A DNA stretch of 33,326 nucleotides. It comes from Alphaproteobacteria bacterium. GTDB lineage: Bacteria > Pseudomonadota > Alphaproteobacteria > Ferrovibrionales > Ferrovibrionaceae. The notes beneath the pieces are model-generated. The model was not told the DNA's origin. It ran no database searches and was given only the letters and a program-made list of their open reading frames with translations. The stretch spans positions 1-33,326 of the forward strand of contig JAGXRD010000119.1 in assembly GCA_018336035.1 (NCBI GenBank), in the 5' to 3' direction. Shown piece by piece: positions 1 through 6,229 of this stretch (the stretch's first letter is position 1; each line of letters starts with the position of its first letter). A program made the translations under genes and the position numbers.

Positions 1-27
1 TGCCGCCTTGAGAATAAGCTGACGCAT
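1..27 (-). CDS. 5' end of a divergent gene, product unknown (partial)
   Basis: An ATG on the minus strand at 27-25 opens a frame of nine codons (MRQLILKAA) that runs off the window. It is preceded on that strand by a strong purine-rich Shine-Dalgarno (AAGGGAGGGA, plus positions 31-40) at normal spacing. Too little is visible to name a family. It is transcribed away from the SDR gene, so 28-223 would be a shared control region for this gene and the SDR/FAD/IclR operon. That arrangement is common for IclR-controlled catabolic clusters; here it is inference. Confidence 0.55.
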
Positions 28-134
28 GAATCCCTCCCTTCGGGGTTTTGCGAACCGACCGAATGTCCCGTCCTTAAGTGGACGGGGCGTTTCCTCCAAT
101 GACAGCGTGCAGCCAGGCCGCGTAAACGGACCGC

Positions 135-163
135 TTGCAATCGCGTCGGCTCGACTATATGAA
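135..163 (+). promoter_or_regulatory. Candidate sigma-70 promoter of the SDR operon
   Basis: TTGCAA at 135-140 and TATGAA at 158-163 are separated by 17 bp, a plausible but imperfect -35/-10 pair. Start codon 224 lies about 60 bp downstream. This was judged by eye only. Confidence 0.3.
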
Positions 164-175
164 ATAACGAATAAG

Positions 176-190
176 TTCGCAATAAGCGAA
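176..190. promoter_or_regulatory. Inverted repeat, candidate IclR-family operator
   Basis: TTCGC-AATAA-GCGAA is a perfect 5-bp inverted repeat in an AT-rich patch. It sits just after the candidate promoter, in the region between divergent genes. AATAACGAA at 163-171 is a partial copy of AATAAGCGAA at 181-190. IclR regulators bind short palindromes near their target promoters, and an IclR gene closes this operon. Assigning this site to that protein is inference. Confidence 0.35.
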
Positions 191-223
191 TTATGGGACG
201 GAACGTCATACGCGGAGGCTAAA

Positions 224-982
224 ATGAGCCAGCTTCTTCAAGGTGATATCGCCGTGGTCACCGGCGCGGCGCAGGGCAATGGCCGGGCATTGGCCCTCGG
301 CCTGGTCCGTGCAGGCGCCCGGGTTGCACTGGGCGATGTGAATGCGGCCGGTGCCGCCGCCGTGGCTGACGAAATCCGCAGCCTGGGCGGCCAGGCCTTC
401 GCCGCCGGGCTGGATGTCGGCGACGCCGCCCAATGCGCGGCTTTTGCCGCGGCGGTGGAACGCGAACTCGGCGGCGCCTGCTCGGTGCTGGTCAACAATG
501 CCGGCATCATCCGGCGCATCGCCATTGATGACGCCGACTATGACGCGCAGTGGGATGCCACGTTGCGCGTGAACGCCACCGGCATGAAGAACATGGTGCG
601 CGCCCTGCTGCCGCAGCTGCGTAAGACCAAAGGCCGCGTGGTCAATCTCGGCTCGATCAATTCCTTTGCCACCGGCCCGCGCAGCAGCACCTACACCGCC
701 AGCAAGGGCGCCGTGCTGCAGCTGACCCGCGCGCTCGCTGCCGAACTGGCAGCCGAAGGAATCCGCGTCAACGGCATCGCGCCGGGCGTGATCGACACGC
801 CGATGACCGAAGCGACGCGCGCCAATCCCGAAGCCATCGGGCGTTTCATGGCGCATACACCGATGGGGCGCACCGGCAAGCCAGAAGAACTCGTCGGGCC
901 TGTCGTCTTCCTGGCCTCCAGCATGTCGAGCTACGTCACCGGCGCCATGCTGCCGGTCGATGGCGGCTTCCTTACGGTGTGA
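224..982 (+). CDS. SDR family NAD(P)-dependent oxidoreductase
   Basis: This is a classical short-chain dehydrogenase of 252 residues, the usual family length. Visible are the cofactor-binding TGxxxGxG loop (residues 13-20), the NNAG motif (91-94), catalytic Asn118, Ser144, Tyr157 and Lys161 (YTASK), and the C-terminal PVDGGF signature. The frame is open upstream to position 26. ATG 224 is chosen because GGAG lies just before it and because the family begins a few residues before the first beta strand. An Asp at the end of strand beta-2 (GDVN) suggests a preference for NAD(H). The stop overlaps the start region of the FAD oxidoreductase, so the two are coupled. The substrate is probably a hydroxy or keto compound but cannot be named from sequence. 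Confidence 0.93.
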   Translation: MSQLLQGDIAVVTGAAQGNGRALALGLVRAGARVALGDVNAAGAAAVADEIRSLGGQAFAAGLDVGDAAQCAAFAAAVERELGGACSVLVNNAGIIRRIAIDDADYDAQWDATLRVNATGMKNMVRALLPQLRKTKGRVVNLGSINSFATGPRSSTYTASKGAVLQLTRALAAELAAEGIRVNGIAPGVIDTPMTEATRANPEAIGRFMAHTPMGRTGKPEELVGPVVFLASSMSSYVTGAMLPVDGGFLTV

Positions 983-984
983 GC

Positions 985-2691
985 ATGACGATGAAAACCT
1001 ACGATTGCGATCTTCTGGTGGTGGGTTCTGGCGCCGGCGGCATGGCGGCGGCGATCACCGCGAAACTGCATGGTCTGAATGTGCTGGTGGTCGAGAAAGA
1101 AGCCGTCTTTGGCGGCACGACGGCACGCAGCGGCGGCTGGCTGTGGATTCCGGGCAACCCGCTGGCAGCGCGCGAAGGATTCAAAGACAGCAAGGAACAG
1201 GGCCGCACATATCTTCAGGCCGAAGCCGGCAATCATTTCGATGCAGCCCGCGTCGATGCGTTTCTGGAGAACGGCCCGAAGATGGTCGAGTTCTTCGAGC
1301 AGAAAACCGCTGTCGAATTCGTGCTCGGGCCGCAGTTCTCCGACTATCACCCGAACCAGCCCGGGGCGATGACCGGCGGACGCTCGATTGTCGCCGCGCC
1401 TTACGATGGCCGCGAACTGGGCGCGCAGATCAAGACCCTGCGTCCGCCGCTGGAAGAGATCACCTTCGTCGGCATGATGATCGGTTCCGGCAAGGAACTG
1501 CTGCATTTCTTCAACGTCACGCGCAGCGTGGTCTCGGCGGCTTACGTGGCCAAGCTGCTGGCGAAATACCTGCGCGACCTGGCGCTACATGGTCGCGGCA
1601 TGCGACTGACCAATGGCAATGCACTGGCGGGTCGTCTGGCCAAGTCGGCCGCCGATCTCGGCATTCCGCTCTGGCTGGAAGCACCGGCGGGCGAATTGCT
1701 GCGCGACGGCGACCGCGTGACCGGCGCGATGATCAACACCAAGGACGGTCCTGTGCGGGTGAGCGCGACGAAAGGCGTGGTGCTGGCCACCGGCGGCTTC
1801 CCGCATGACATCGCGCGCCGCGCCAAGCTGTATCCGCATGCGCCGACCGGCGCGGAGCACTGGTCGCCGACGCCCGAGAGCAATACCGGCGATGGCATCA
1901 AGCTGGCACAGAAAGCCGTGGGCGCCATCACGGCTGACGAACTGCCGAATGCCGCCGCCTGGGTGCCGATCAGCCGGCCGCTGCGGTCGGATGGTACGCC
2001 CGGCACGTTTCCGCATTTCATCGATCGCGCCAAGCCCGGCGTGATCGCGGTAACCAAAGCCGGCAAGCGTTTTGTCAACGAAGGCAATTCCTATCACGAT
2101 TTCTGCCAGGCACTGGTCAAGGCCAGCAAAGACCTGCCCGGCGAAATCTGCGCCTGGCTGATCACCGACCATCCGACTCTGCGCCGCTACGGCCTTGGTC
2201 ATGTGAAGCCCTTCCCGGTGCCGCTGTCGCACCAGATCCGCAGCGGCTATCTGAAGCGCGGTCGCACGCTGGGCGAACTGGCCGCAGAGTGCGGCATCAC
2301 AGCGAGCGCCTTTGAGCAGACCGTCGCCACTTACAATCGCTATGCTGAAGCCGGCGAAGACCCAGAGTTTCAAAAGGGCAGCACGGCCTATAACCGCTAT
2401 CTCGGCGATCCCACCGTCACGCCCAATCCCTGTCTGGCACCGATCAAGACCGGGCCGTTCTATGCCGTGCAGGTCGTGATCGGCGATCTGGGCAGCTTCG
2501 CCGGCCTGAAGACCGATGCGCAGGCGCGCGTGCTGAACGGCGAAGGCCAACCGGTGCCCGGGCTTTACGCAGCCGGGAACGACATGGCCAGCATCATGGG
2601 CGGCAACTATCCCGGTGGCGGTATCACGCTGGGGCCCGCCATGACCTTTGGCTATATCGCCGGGCGCCACGCCGCCGGCGTCGAGGCGTGA
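985..2691 (+). CDS. FAD-dependent oxidoreductase, 3-ketosteroid-Delta1-dehydrogenase / fumarate-reductase type
   Basis: A flavoprotein of 568 residues in the FAD_binding_2 family. The N-terminal Rossmann motif GSGAGG (residues 14-19) precedes an acidic residue ending the second strand (VVEKE) and GGTTARSGG. The C-terminal FAD segment reads GLYAAGNDMASIMGG followed by NYPGGGITLGPAMTFG, which is characteristic of 3-ketosteroid dehydrogenases and related desaturases. Steroid is not proven: many paralogues act on other cyclic or aliphatic ketones. A GTG at 979 overlaps the SDR stop (GTGA). ATG 985 or 991 are equally possible starts and none has a clear ribosome site, which fits translational coupling to the SDR gene. 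With the SDR it probably forms an alcohol-to-ketone-to-enone oxidation pair. Confidence 0.88.
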   Translation: MTMKTYDCDLLVVGSGAGGMAAAITAKLHGLNVLVVEKEAVFGGTTARSGGWLWIPGNPLAAREGFKDSKEQGRTYLQAEAGNHFDAARVDAFLENGPKMVEFFEQKTAVEFVLGPQFSDYHPNQPGAMTGGRSIVAAPYDGRELGAQIKTLRPPLEEITFVGMMIGSGKELLHFFNVTRSVVSAAYVAKLLAKYLRDLALHGRGMRLTNGNALAGRLAKSAADLGIPLWLEAPAGELLRDGDRVTGAMINTKDGPVRVSATKGVVLATGGFPHDIARRAKLYPHAPTGAEHWSPTPESNTGDGIKLAQKAVGAITADELPNAAAWVPISRPLRSDGTPGTFPHFIDRAKPGVIAVTKAGKRFVNEGNSYHDFCQALVKASKDLPGEICAWLITDHPTLRRYGLGHVKPFPVPLSHQIRSGYLKRGRTLGELAAECGITASAFEQTVATYNRYAEAGEDPEFQKGSTAYNRYLGDPTVTPNPCLAPIKTGPFYAVQVVIGDLGSFAGLKTDAQARVLNGEGQPVPGLYAAGNDMASIMGGNYPGGGITLGPAMTFGYIAGRHAAGVEA

Positions 2692-2722
2692 CTCCGCGCC
2701 CGTCGGCGGTTATGCAATAGGC

Positions 2723-3571
2723 ATGGGGGACAGGATCGATCCGGCGACAGCCAGCCCGCTTTATGGCGGCGACGACACCGATACGCCCGCGCTGAAAGGC
2801 CGCGGCGTGCAATCGGTCGAGATCGGCGGCCGGCTGCTGACCCTGCTGGCCCAAAGCGGCCAGCCGATGATGCTGCGTGACCTGGCACAGATGGCCGAAC
2901 TGACGCCCGGCCAGGCGCATGCCTATATCACCAGCCTGCGCAAGCTCGACCTGGTCGAGCAGGATGCCGCCTCGGGCCGCTATCGGCTCGGGCCGTTTGC
3001 GCTCACGCTTGGCCTGGCGCGGTTGCGCGGCAGCGACCCGTATCGCCTCGCCGCCGAACAGGTGGCAGCGCTGGCCGATCAGCTGAACCTGATGGTGGCG
3101 ATCACGGTCTGGGGCACGCATGGCCCGACCATCGTGCTGGTGCAGGAATCGTCGAACTACATTCATGCCAATGTGCGGCCGGGCGGCATGTTCACCGTCA
3201 CCGGCACGGCGACCGGCAAGGTGTTTGCCGCCTGGCTACCGCGCAAGCTGATCGAACCGGTGATCGCTGCCGAGCTGCAGGCCGTGCAGAAAGGCTGGAG
3301 CGATCTGGGTGCGCTCTCGGGCGTGGCGCTGGATCGCGAAATCGAGAAAGTGCGACGTGACGGTATCGCGGCTACCACCGATCTGCCGGTGCCGGGCATT
3401 AGCGCTTTGAGCGCACCGGTGTTCAATCACAGCGGCCATCTGCAGCTGGCCATCACCGTGATCGGCCCGACGCCGAAGATCGATGTCTCGCTACAGGGTG
3501 GCCATGCGGCAACTCTGCTGGGCTTCACACGCCGCCTGTCCGAGCAGCTGGGATATATCGGCAATCCCTAG
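2723..3571 (+). CDS. IclR family transcriptional regulator
   Basis: A 282-residue protein with an N-terminal winged helix-turn-helix (about residues 28-92; LRDLAQMAELTPGQAHAYI and the wing SGRYRLGPFAL). It is followed by the IclR effector-binding domain (about 105-280; conserved GTATGKVFAAW and PVPGISALSAPVF). The frame is open from 2648, but ATG 2723 gives a normal family length and avoids overlap with the preceding gene. It lies 31 bp after the FAD gene and is probably the last gene of the operon it controls. It could also act on the divergent gene at the left edge. The stop overlaps the convergent sigma-factor stop by four bases. Confidence 0.9.
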   Translation: MGDRIDPATASPLYGGDDTDTPALKGRGVQSVEIGGRLLTLLAQSGQPMMLRDLAQMAELTPGQAHAYITSLRKLDLVEQDAASGRYRLGPFALTLGLARLRGSDPYRLAAEQVAALADQLNLMVAITVWGTHGPTIVLVQESSNYIHANVRPGGMFTVTGTATGKVFAAWLPRKLIEPVIAAELQAVQKGWSDLGALSGVALDREIEKVRRDGIAATTDLPVPGISALSAPVFNHSGHLQLAITVIGPTPKIDVSLQGGHAATLLGFTRRLSEQLGYIGNP

Positions 3572-4104
3572 TGGCGTGAGGCCATATCGGAGAAGCTGTC
3601 ACCCCGGCGGCTGACAGACTCATAGCCCATGCTGCGTGCCACCGCCTGACGTGCGCGCGCCAGCCGGCTTTTCACCGTGCCGATATTCACGCGTTGCAAT
3701 CGCGCGACCTGCTTATAAGACATGCCCTGCGCGCCGATCAGGATCATCGTTTCGCGCTGGGCCGGCGAGAGATCCTGCATGGCCTCGGTCACCTCGCGCA
3801 GCTCGATCTTGCCGGTCTGCTCCGCCGGTGTGCGCAAGGTCGCGGTCAGCGCGCCATCGGGATCCGGCACTTCGCGACGACGTTGGCGCAGATGATTGAA
3901 ATAGGTGTTGCGCAGGATGCGATAAAGCCAGGCCCGCATATTGGTGCCACGCGCAAAACTGCCACGATTGGCCCAGGCTTTGGCCAGCGTGTCCTGCATC
4001 ATGTCTTCGGCCAGACTGGGATTGCGGCACAGCACATAGGACCAGCGCCGCACGATCGGCATTTCACGGATAAGATTTGATCGGAAGTAACGCTCGAAAT
4101 TCAT
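3568..4104 (-). CDS. ECF sigma factor, EcfG-like (general stress response type)
   Basis: A 178-residue sigma-70-family protein with region 2 (about residues 10-80; DMMQDTLAKAWANR, then NMRAWLYRILRNTYFNHLRQRRRE) and region 4 (about 108-162; LSPAQRETMILIGAQGMSYKQVA, then GTVKSRLARAR). The sequence resembles the alphaproteobacterial EcfG (ECF15) clade, which is held by the anti-sigma factor NepR and released by phosphorylated PhyR. No nepR, phyR or sensor kinase is visible nearby, so this may be an extra EcfG paralogue. A perfect GGAAC-N17-CGTT promoter lies directly upstream, implying positive autoregulation. The start has a GAGG ribosome site six bases upstream. The next two minus-strand genes upstream carry similar promoters and are typical stress-regulon members. 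Confidence 0.88.
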   Translation of the reverse strand: MNFERYFRSNLIREMPIVRRWSYVLCRNPSLAEDMMQDTLAKAWANRGSFARGTNMRAWLYRILRNTYFNHLRQRRREVPDPDGALTATLRTPAEQTGKIELREVTEAMQDLSPAQRETMILIGAQGMSYKQVARLQRVNIGTVKSRLARARQAVARSMGYESVSRRGDSFSDMASRH

Positions 4105-4117
4105 GACGCCTCATCGC

Positions 4118-4141
4118 TTGGATGTACGAACTGACATCCAA
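4118..4141. promoter_or_regulatory. Perfect 8-bp inverted repeat in the sigma-factor leader
   Basis: TTGGATGT and ACATCCAA flank an 8-base spacer. The repeat covers the predicted transcription start and the first bases of the leader of the EcfG-like gene, 14 bp before its start codon. It could be an operator, or a 5'-terminal mRNA hairpin that stabilises the message. Sequence alone does not separate these. Confidence 0.4.
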
Positions 4142-4144
4142 CCG

Positions 4145-4170
4145 AACGGGCCCTTTCGCGAGGGGGTTCC
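4145..4170 (-). promoter_or_regulatory. EcfG-type promoter of the sigma-factor gene (perfect consensus)
   Basis: On the minus strand GGAAC (4170-4166) and CGTT (4148-4145) are separated by exactly 17 bases. This matches the general-stress-response consensus of Alphaproteobacteria at every position. The predicted start of transcription is near 4139, giving a leader of about 35 bases. Confidence 0.75.
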
Positions 4171-4229
4171 CCTTCAGGGCCGCTTGTCACAGCCCTGCTG
4201 CATCTTTCGTGCAGCCATCACATAAGCGG

Positions 4230-4261
4230 ACGGCAAATCGCGGTTTCCCACGATTTGCCGT
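4230..4261 (-). terminator. Hairpin downstream of the KGG gene, possible terminator
   Basis: ACGGCAAATCG and CGATTTGCCGT form a perfect 11-bp stem with a 10-base loop, 25 bp past the stop of the KGG protein gene. No T-run follows, so it is at best a weak intrinsic terminator or a 3'-end protector. Confidence 0.4.
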
Positions 4262-4285
4262 TGCTGCTGTGTCATCGTTGTGCGG

Positions 4286-4621
4286 TTAGTGCTGGCCGCC
4301 CTTGCGGCCTGCGGCGGCAGCACGTTCGCGGTCATGGGCAAAGTTGCCCCCGCTTTCCTGGCCACCCTTGCGACCGGCCGCCGCGGCAAGCTCACGGTTC
4401 TGCGAAAAACTGCGTTTCTCATCAGGCACCGAACGACCGCCCTTACGCGCGATTTCGCGCTGGCGTTCGGGATCCATGGCTGCGAAACCGCGGCCTGAAC
4501 GTTTGGTCGTATCCTGCTGACGGGTCTCGGTCTGCCCATCCCCGTTTGTCCGGGAGCCGTAATGCTGCGACCCCTCGATCGGGTCCTGCGGATACGGCGG
4601 GGAATTCGGGTTCTCAGCCAT
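4286..4621 (-). CDS. KGG-repeat (Con-10/GsiB-like) stress protein
   Basis: A small hydrophilic protein of 111 residues with three copies of the KGG motif block: ERQREIARKGG, NRELAAAAGRKGG and DRERAAAAGRKGG. These Gly/Lys-rich repeats define the stress-induced KGG family (YciG, GsiB, conidiation protein 10), thought to be disordered desiccation and stress protectants. The exact activity is unknown. The frame extends upstream to 4735, but ATG 4621 has a perfect AGGAGG five to ten bases before it. An EcfG-like promoter lies 35-60 bp upstream. Together with the sigma gene and the DUF1328 gene it forms a stress island. Confidence 0.85.
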   Translation of the reverse strand: MAENPNSPPYPQDPIEGSQHYGSRTNGDGQTETRQQDTTKRSGRGFAAMDPERQREIARKGGRSVPDEKRSFSQNRELAAAAGRKGGQESGGNFAHDRERAAAAGRKGGQH

Positions 4622-4655
4622 TTCGATCCTCCTGTTCCACTCAGTACACAGTCCA

Positions 4656-4680
4656 AACACCCGAGAGCCGCGCCTGTTCC
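4656..4680 (-). promoter_or_regulatory. EcfG-type promoter of the KGG gene
   Basis: On the minus strand GGAAC (4680-4676) is followed after 16 bases by TGTT (4659-4656). This fits the GGAAC-N16/17-cGTT consensus with one substitution at the least conserved position. The leader would be about 28 bases. Confidence 0.65.
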
Positions 4681-4709
4681 GCTTGTGCAGGCGCAAAAAT
4701 AAGTCGCGC

Positions 4710-4740
4710 AAAAAAATTGGCGGACGCCGAAGCATCCGCC
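4710..4740 (-). terminator. Rho-independent terminator of the DUF1328 gene
   Basis: In minus orientation GGCGGATGC, a TTCG tetraloop and GCGTCCGCC form a 9-bp stem with one G-U pair, capped by the very stable C(UUCG)G loop. AA and then seven Ts follow (plus 4716-4710). It separates the DUF1328 transcript from the KGG gene, which has its own promoter further downstream. Confidence 0.85.
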
Positions 4741-4799
4741 GAGTTGGGGGGAAGGACCTACAGAGGAAAAGTACGCGGTACTGGATGTACCCGCGGTTG

Positions 4800-4979
4800 T
4801 TAGACCGTGGGGGGACGGCGACCGGTGATCAGATGCGCGATCAGGCTGATCACGAAGACCACCAGGAAGATGAAGAATAGAATCTGGGCGATGCTGGCCG
4901 AGGCCGCGGCAATGCCGCCGAAACCGAACAGACCGGCGATCAGCGCCAGAACGAAGAAAATCAGGGCCCAATAGAGCAT
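4800..4979 (-). CDS. DUF1328 (UPF0391, YtjA-like) small membrane protein
   Basis: A 59-residue protein, almost entirely two hydrophobic helices. It begins [20 protein letters not shown], continues through a Gly/Ala-rich turn ([12 protein letters not shown]) and [19 protein letters not shown], and ends in a basic tail (TGRRPPTV). This is the standard DUF1328 pattern and length. The function is unknown; family members are often stress-induced inner-membrane proteins. AAAGGA lies nine bases before ATG 4979. An EcfG-like promoter sits about 92 bp upstream and a strong terminator follows the gene, so it is a single-gene transcript. Confidence 0.88.
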   Translation of the reverse strand: MLYWALIFFVLALIAGLFGFGGIAAASASIAQILFFIFLVVFVISLIAHLITGRRPPTV

Positions 4980-4998
4980 GTCGATGTCCTTTCTGATG

Positions 4999-5054
4999 GG
5001 CCGGTGCAGACCCCGAATATGCGGGGGGAGGGACGCTCGAGGCCTGCACCGGCC
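4999..5054. promoter_or_regulatory. 11-bp inverted repeat in the DUF1328 leader
   Basis: GGCCGGTGCAG (4999-5009) and CTGCACCGGCC (5044-5054) are perfectly complementary, with 34 bases between them. Both lie between the candidate promoter and the ribosome site of the DUF1328 gene, so they would fold into a long leader stem-loop beginning about 20 bases before the start codon. This could be a translational control element, an RNA-stability element or an operator. Confidence 0.45.
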
Positions 5055-5070
5055 GTGCAGTCGGGAAAGA

Positions 5071-5096
5071 AACGGGTCGACGGGGGATTCAGTTCA
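5071..5096 (-). promoter_or_regulatory. EcfG-type promoter of the DUF1328 gene
   Basis: On the minus strand TGAAC (5096-5092), 17 bases, then CGTT (5074-5071). One mismatch from GGAAC-N17-CGTT. The case rests partly on its position beside two other such promoters. Confidence 0.55.
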
Positions 5097-5125
5097 GCCC
5101 AGCACCGCTAGAAAACCGCGAGAAA

Positions 5126-5148
5126 GCTGTGACAGGAAATGTCACAGC
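5126..5148 (-). terminator. Hairpin after the Gfo/Idh/MocA gene, probable terminator
   Basis: GCTGTGAC and GTCACAGC form a perfect 8-bp stem with a 7-base loop. In minus orientation TTTCT and then further Ts follow. It lies 65 bp past the oxidoreductase stop. A second small hairpin (GGGCT/AGCCC, 5204-5219) spans the stop codon itself. The TGTGA/TCACA arms recall a CRP site, but the spacing (9 rather than 6) is wrong for one. Confidence 0.5.
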
Positions 5149-5212
5149 GAGACCGCCGCACCATGCAAAATGGCGCAGTTTTCCAGTGTAATCTGAGTGA
5201 AACGGGCTGTGA

Positions 5213-6193
5213 TCAGCCCTTCAGGATGGTTTCCACCACGCGCTGCACCTCGGCGGCTTCGGCCAGGGTGGCGAGATCCTGGCCCTCTGCCCGGGTCAGC
5301 GCCGCCACCTTGTCGAGCTGCCGTTTCAGCACCAGAGGTCGCATCTTTTCATTGGGCAGTGCGTCTGGCGCCTCGCGCCAGCTGCCGTCTTTTTCCTGCT
5401 TTTCCGCAATCGACCAGTCGCGGAGGCGGATCGCGCCCTTCGGGCCGGTGATACGGAAGATATTGTGATCGGGCTTGTCGGTCTCGCCGACCACGCCACT
5501 GACGCTGACCGGCAGACTGCCGGCGGTCAACGCGGCGGCGATGCTGCGCTCGGATTTGCCGGCTTCTGGATATGCAACGCTGTGAGACAACAGGCTGAGC
5601 GGTCCGAACAGGCGGCGCGCCAGGAACAGGAAATGCGATCCCACTTCGCGCGTGAAGCCGCCCTGCGCCCGCGCATCCAGCCAGCTCACCGCATCGACCT
5701 GCCAGGGCCGCGGCCAGGCGGCAAAACCGACCTCGATGTCGATGCGCTGCACGTCACCCGTCACGCCCCCGGCCATCCATTCCCGCAGCTGATCCACGGC
5801 AAAGGACGAGGCAAACGGGAAGTTGACACCACCGCGCGCCTTGCTCTTTGCGGCCTCAGTGACAAAGGCTTCGGCATCCGCCACATCGACGGCCAGCGGT
5901 TTTTCGCAGAAGACGGAAAGGCCCCTGGCGAAAGCGGTACGTGCATAACCCAGATGCGAGGCCGGCGGCGAGGCAATGTAGAGGCAGTCGCTGGCAGCGA
6001 TCACGGCGTCAGAAGACGCCAACTGTGTCACCTGCGGCAGATCACTTTGCAGCCGGGCCATCGCGTCTTTCGACGGATCCCACACACCGGCAACGGTCAG
6101 CACGCTTTGGTCATGGTTCAGCGCGGCGCGCAGCAACCGCTCGCCCATGATGCCGTAACCGATGATACCGAGCCGGACCGGGGCGGAAGCCAT
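5213..6193 (-). CDS. Gfo/Idh/MocA family oxidoreductase
   Basis: A 326-residue NAD(P)-dependent dehydrogenase. The N-terminal Rossmann fold shows GYGIMG (about residues 12-17), the IASPP segment, and the family's EKP motif (FCEKPLAVDVADAEA, about 95-108) with its catalytic-region lysine. The C-terminal alpha/beta domain carries GSHFLFLARRLFG. Members oxidise or reduce sugars, inositols and related polyols. The gene lies 36 bp behind a GPH-type sugar symporter on the same strand, so uptake followed by oxidation of a sugar-like compound is the natural reading. The specific substrate is not identifiable. Confidence 0.9.
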   Translation of the reverse strand: MASAPVRLGIIGYGIMGERLLRAALNHDQSVLTVAGVWDPSKDAMARLQSDLPQVTQLASSDAVIAASDCLYIASPPASHLGYARTAFARGLSVFCEKPLAVDVADAEAFVTEAAKSKARGGVNFPFASSFAVDQLREWMAGGVTGDVQRIDIEVGFAAWPRPWQVDAVSWLDARAQGGFTREVGSHFLFLARRLFGPLSLLSHSVAYPEAGKSERSIAAALTAGSLPVSVSGVVGETDKPDHNIFRITGPKGAIRLRDWSIAEKQEKDGSWREAPDALPNEKMRPLVLKRQLDKVAALTRAEGQDLATLAEAAEVQRVVETILKG

Positions 6194-6229
6194 GGGCGAA
6201 ATCCTTATGGAGACTGGAAAAGGCGCGCA

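Noticed and set aside
4174-5049. 291-codon minus-strand frame spanning the stress island
   Set aside because: It crosses a strong terminator and two genes with better ribosome sites, and its composition is Arg/Ser/Pro-rich without a domain.
5126-5148. TGTGA/TCACA dyad as a CRP/FNR site
   Set aside because: The spacer between half-sites is 9 rather than 6 bases, and the position is downstream of a gene end, which fits a terminator better.
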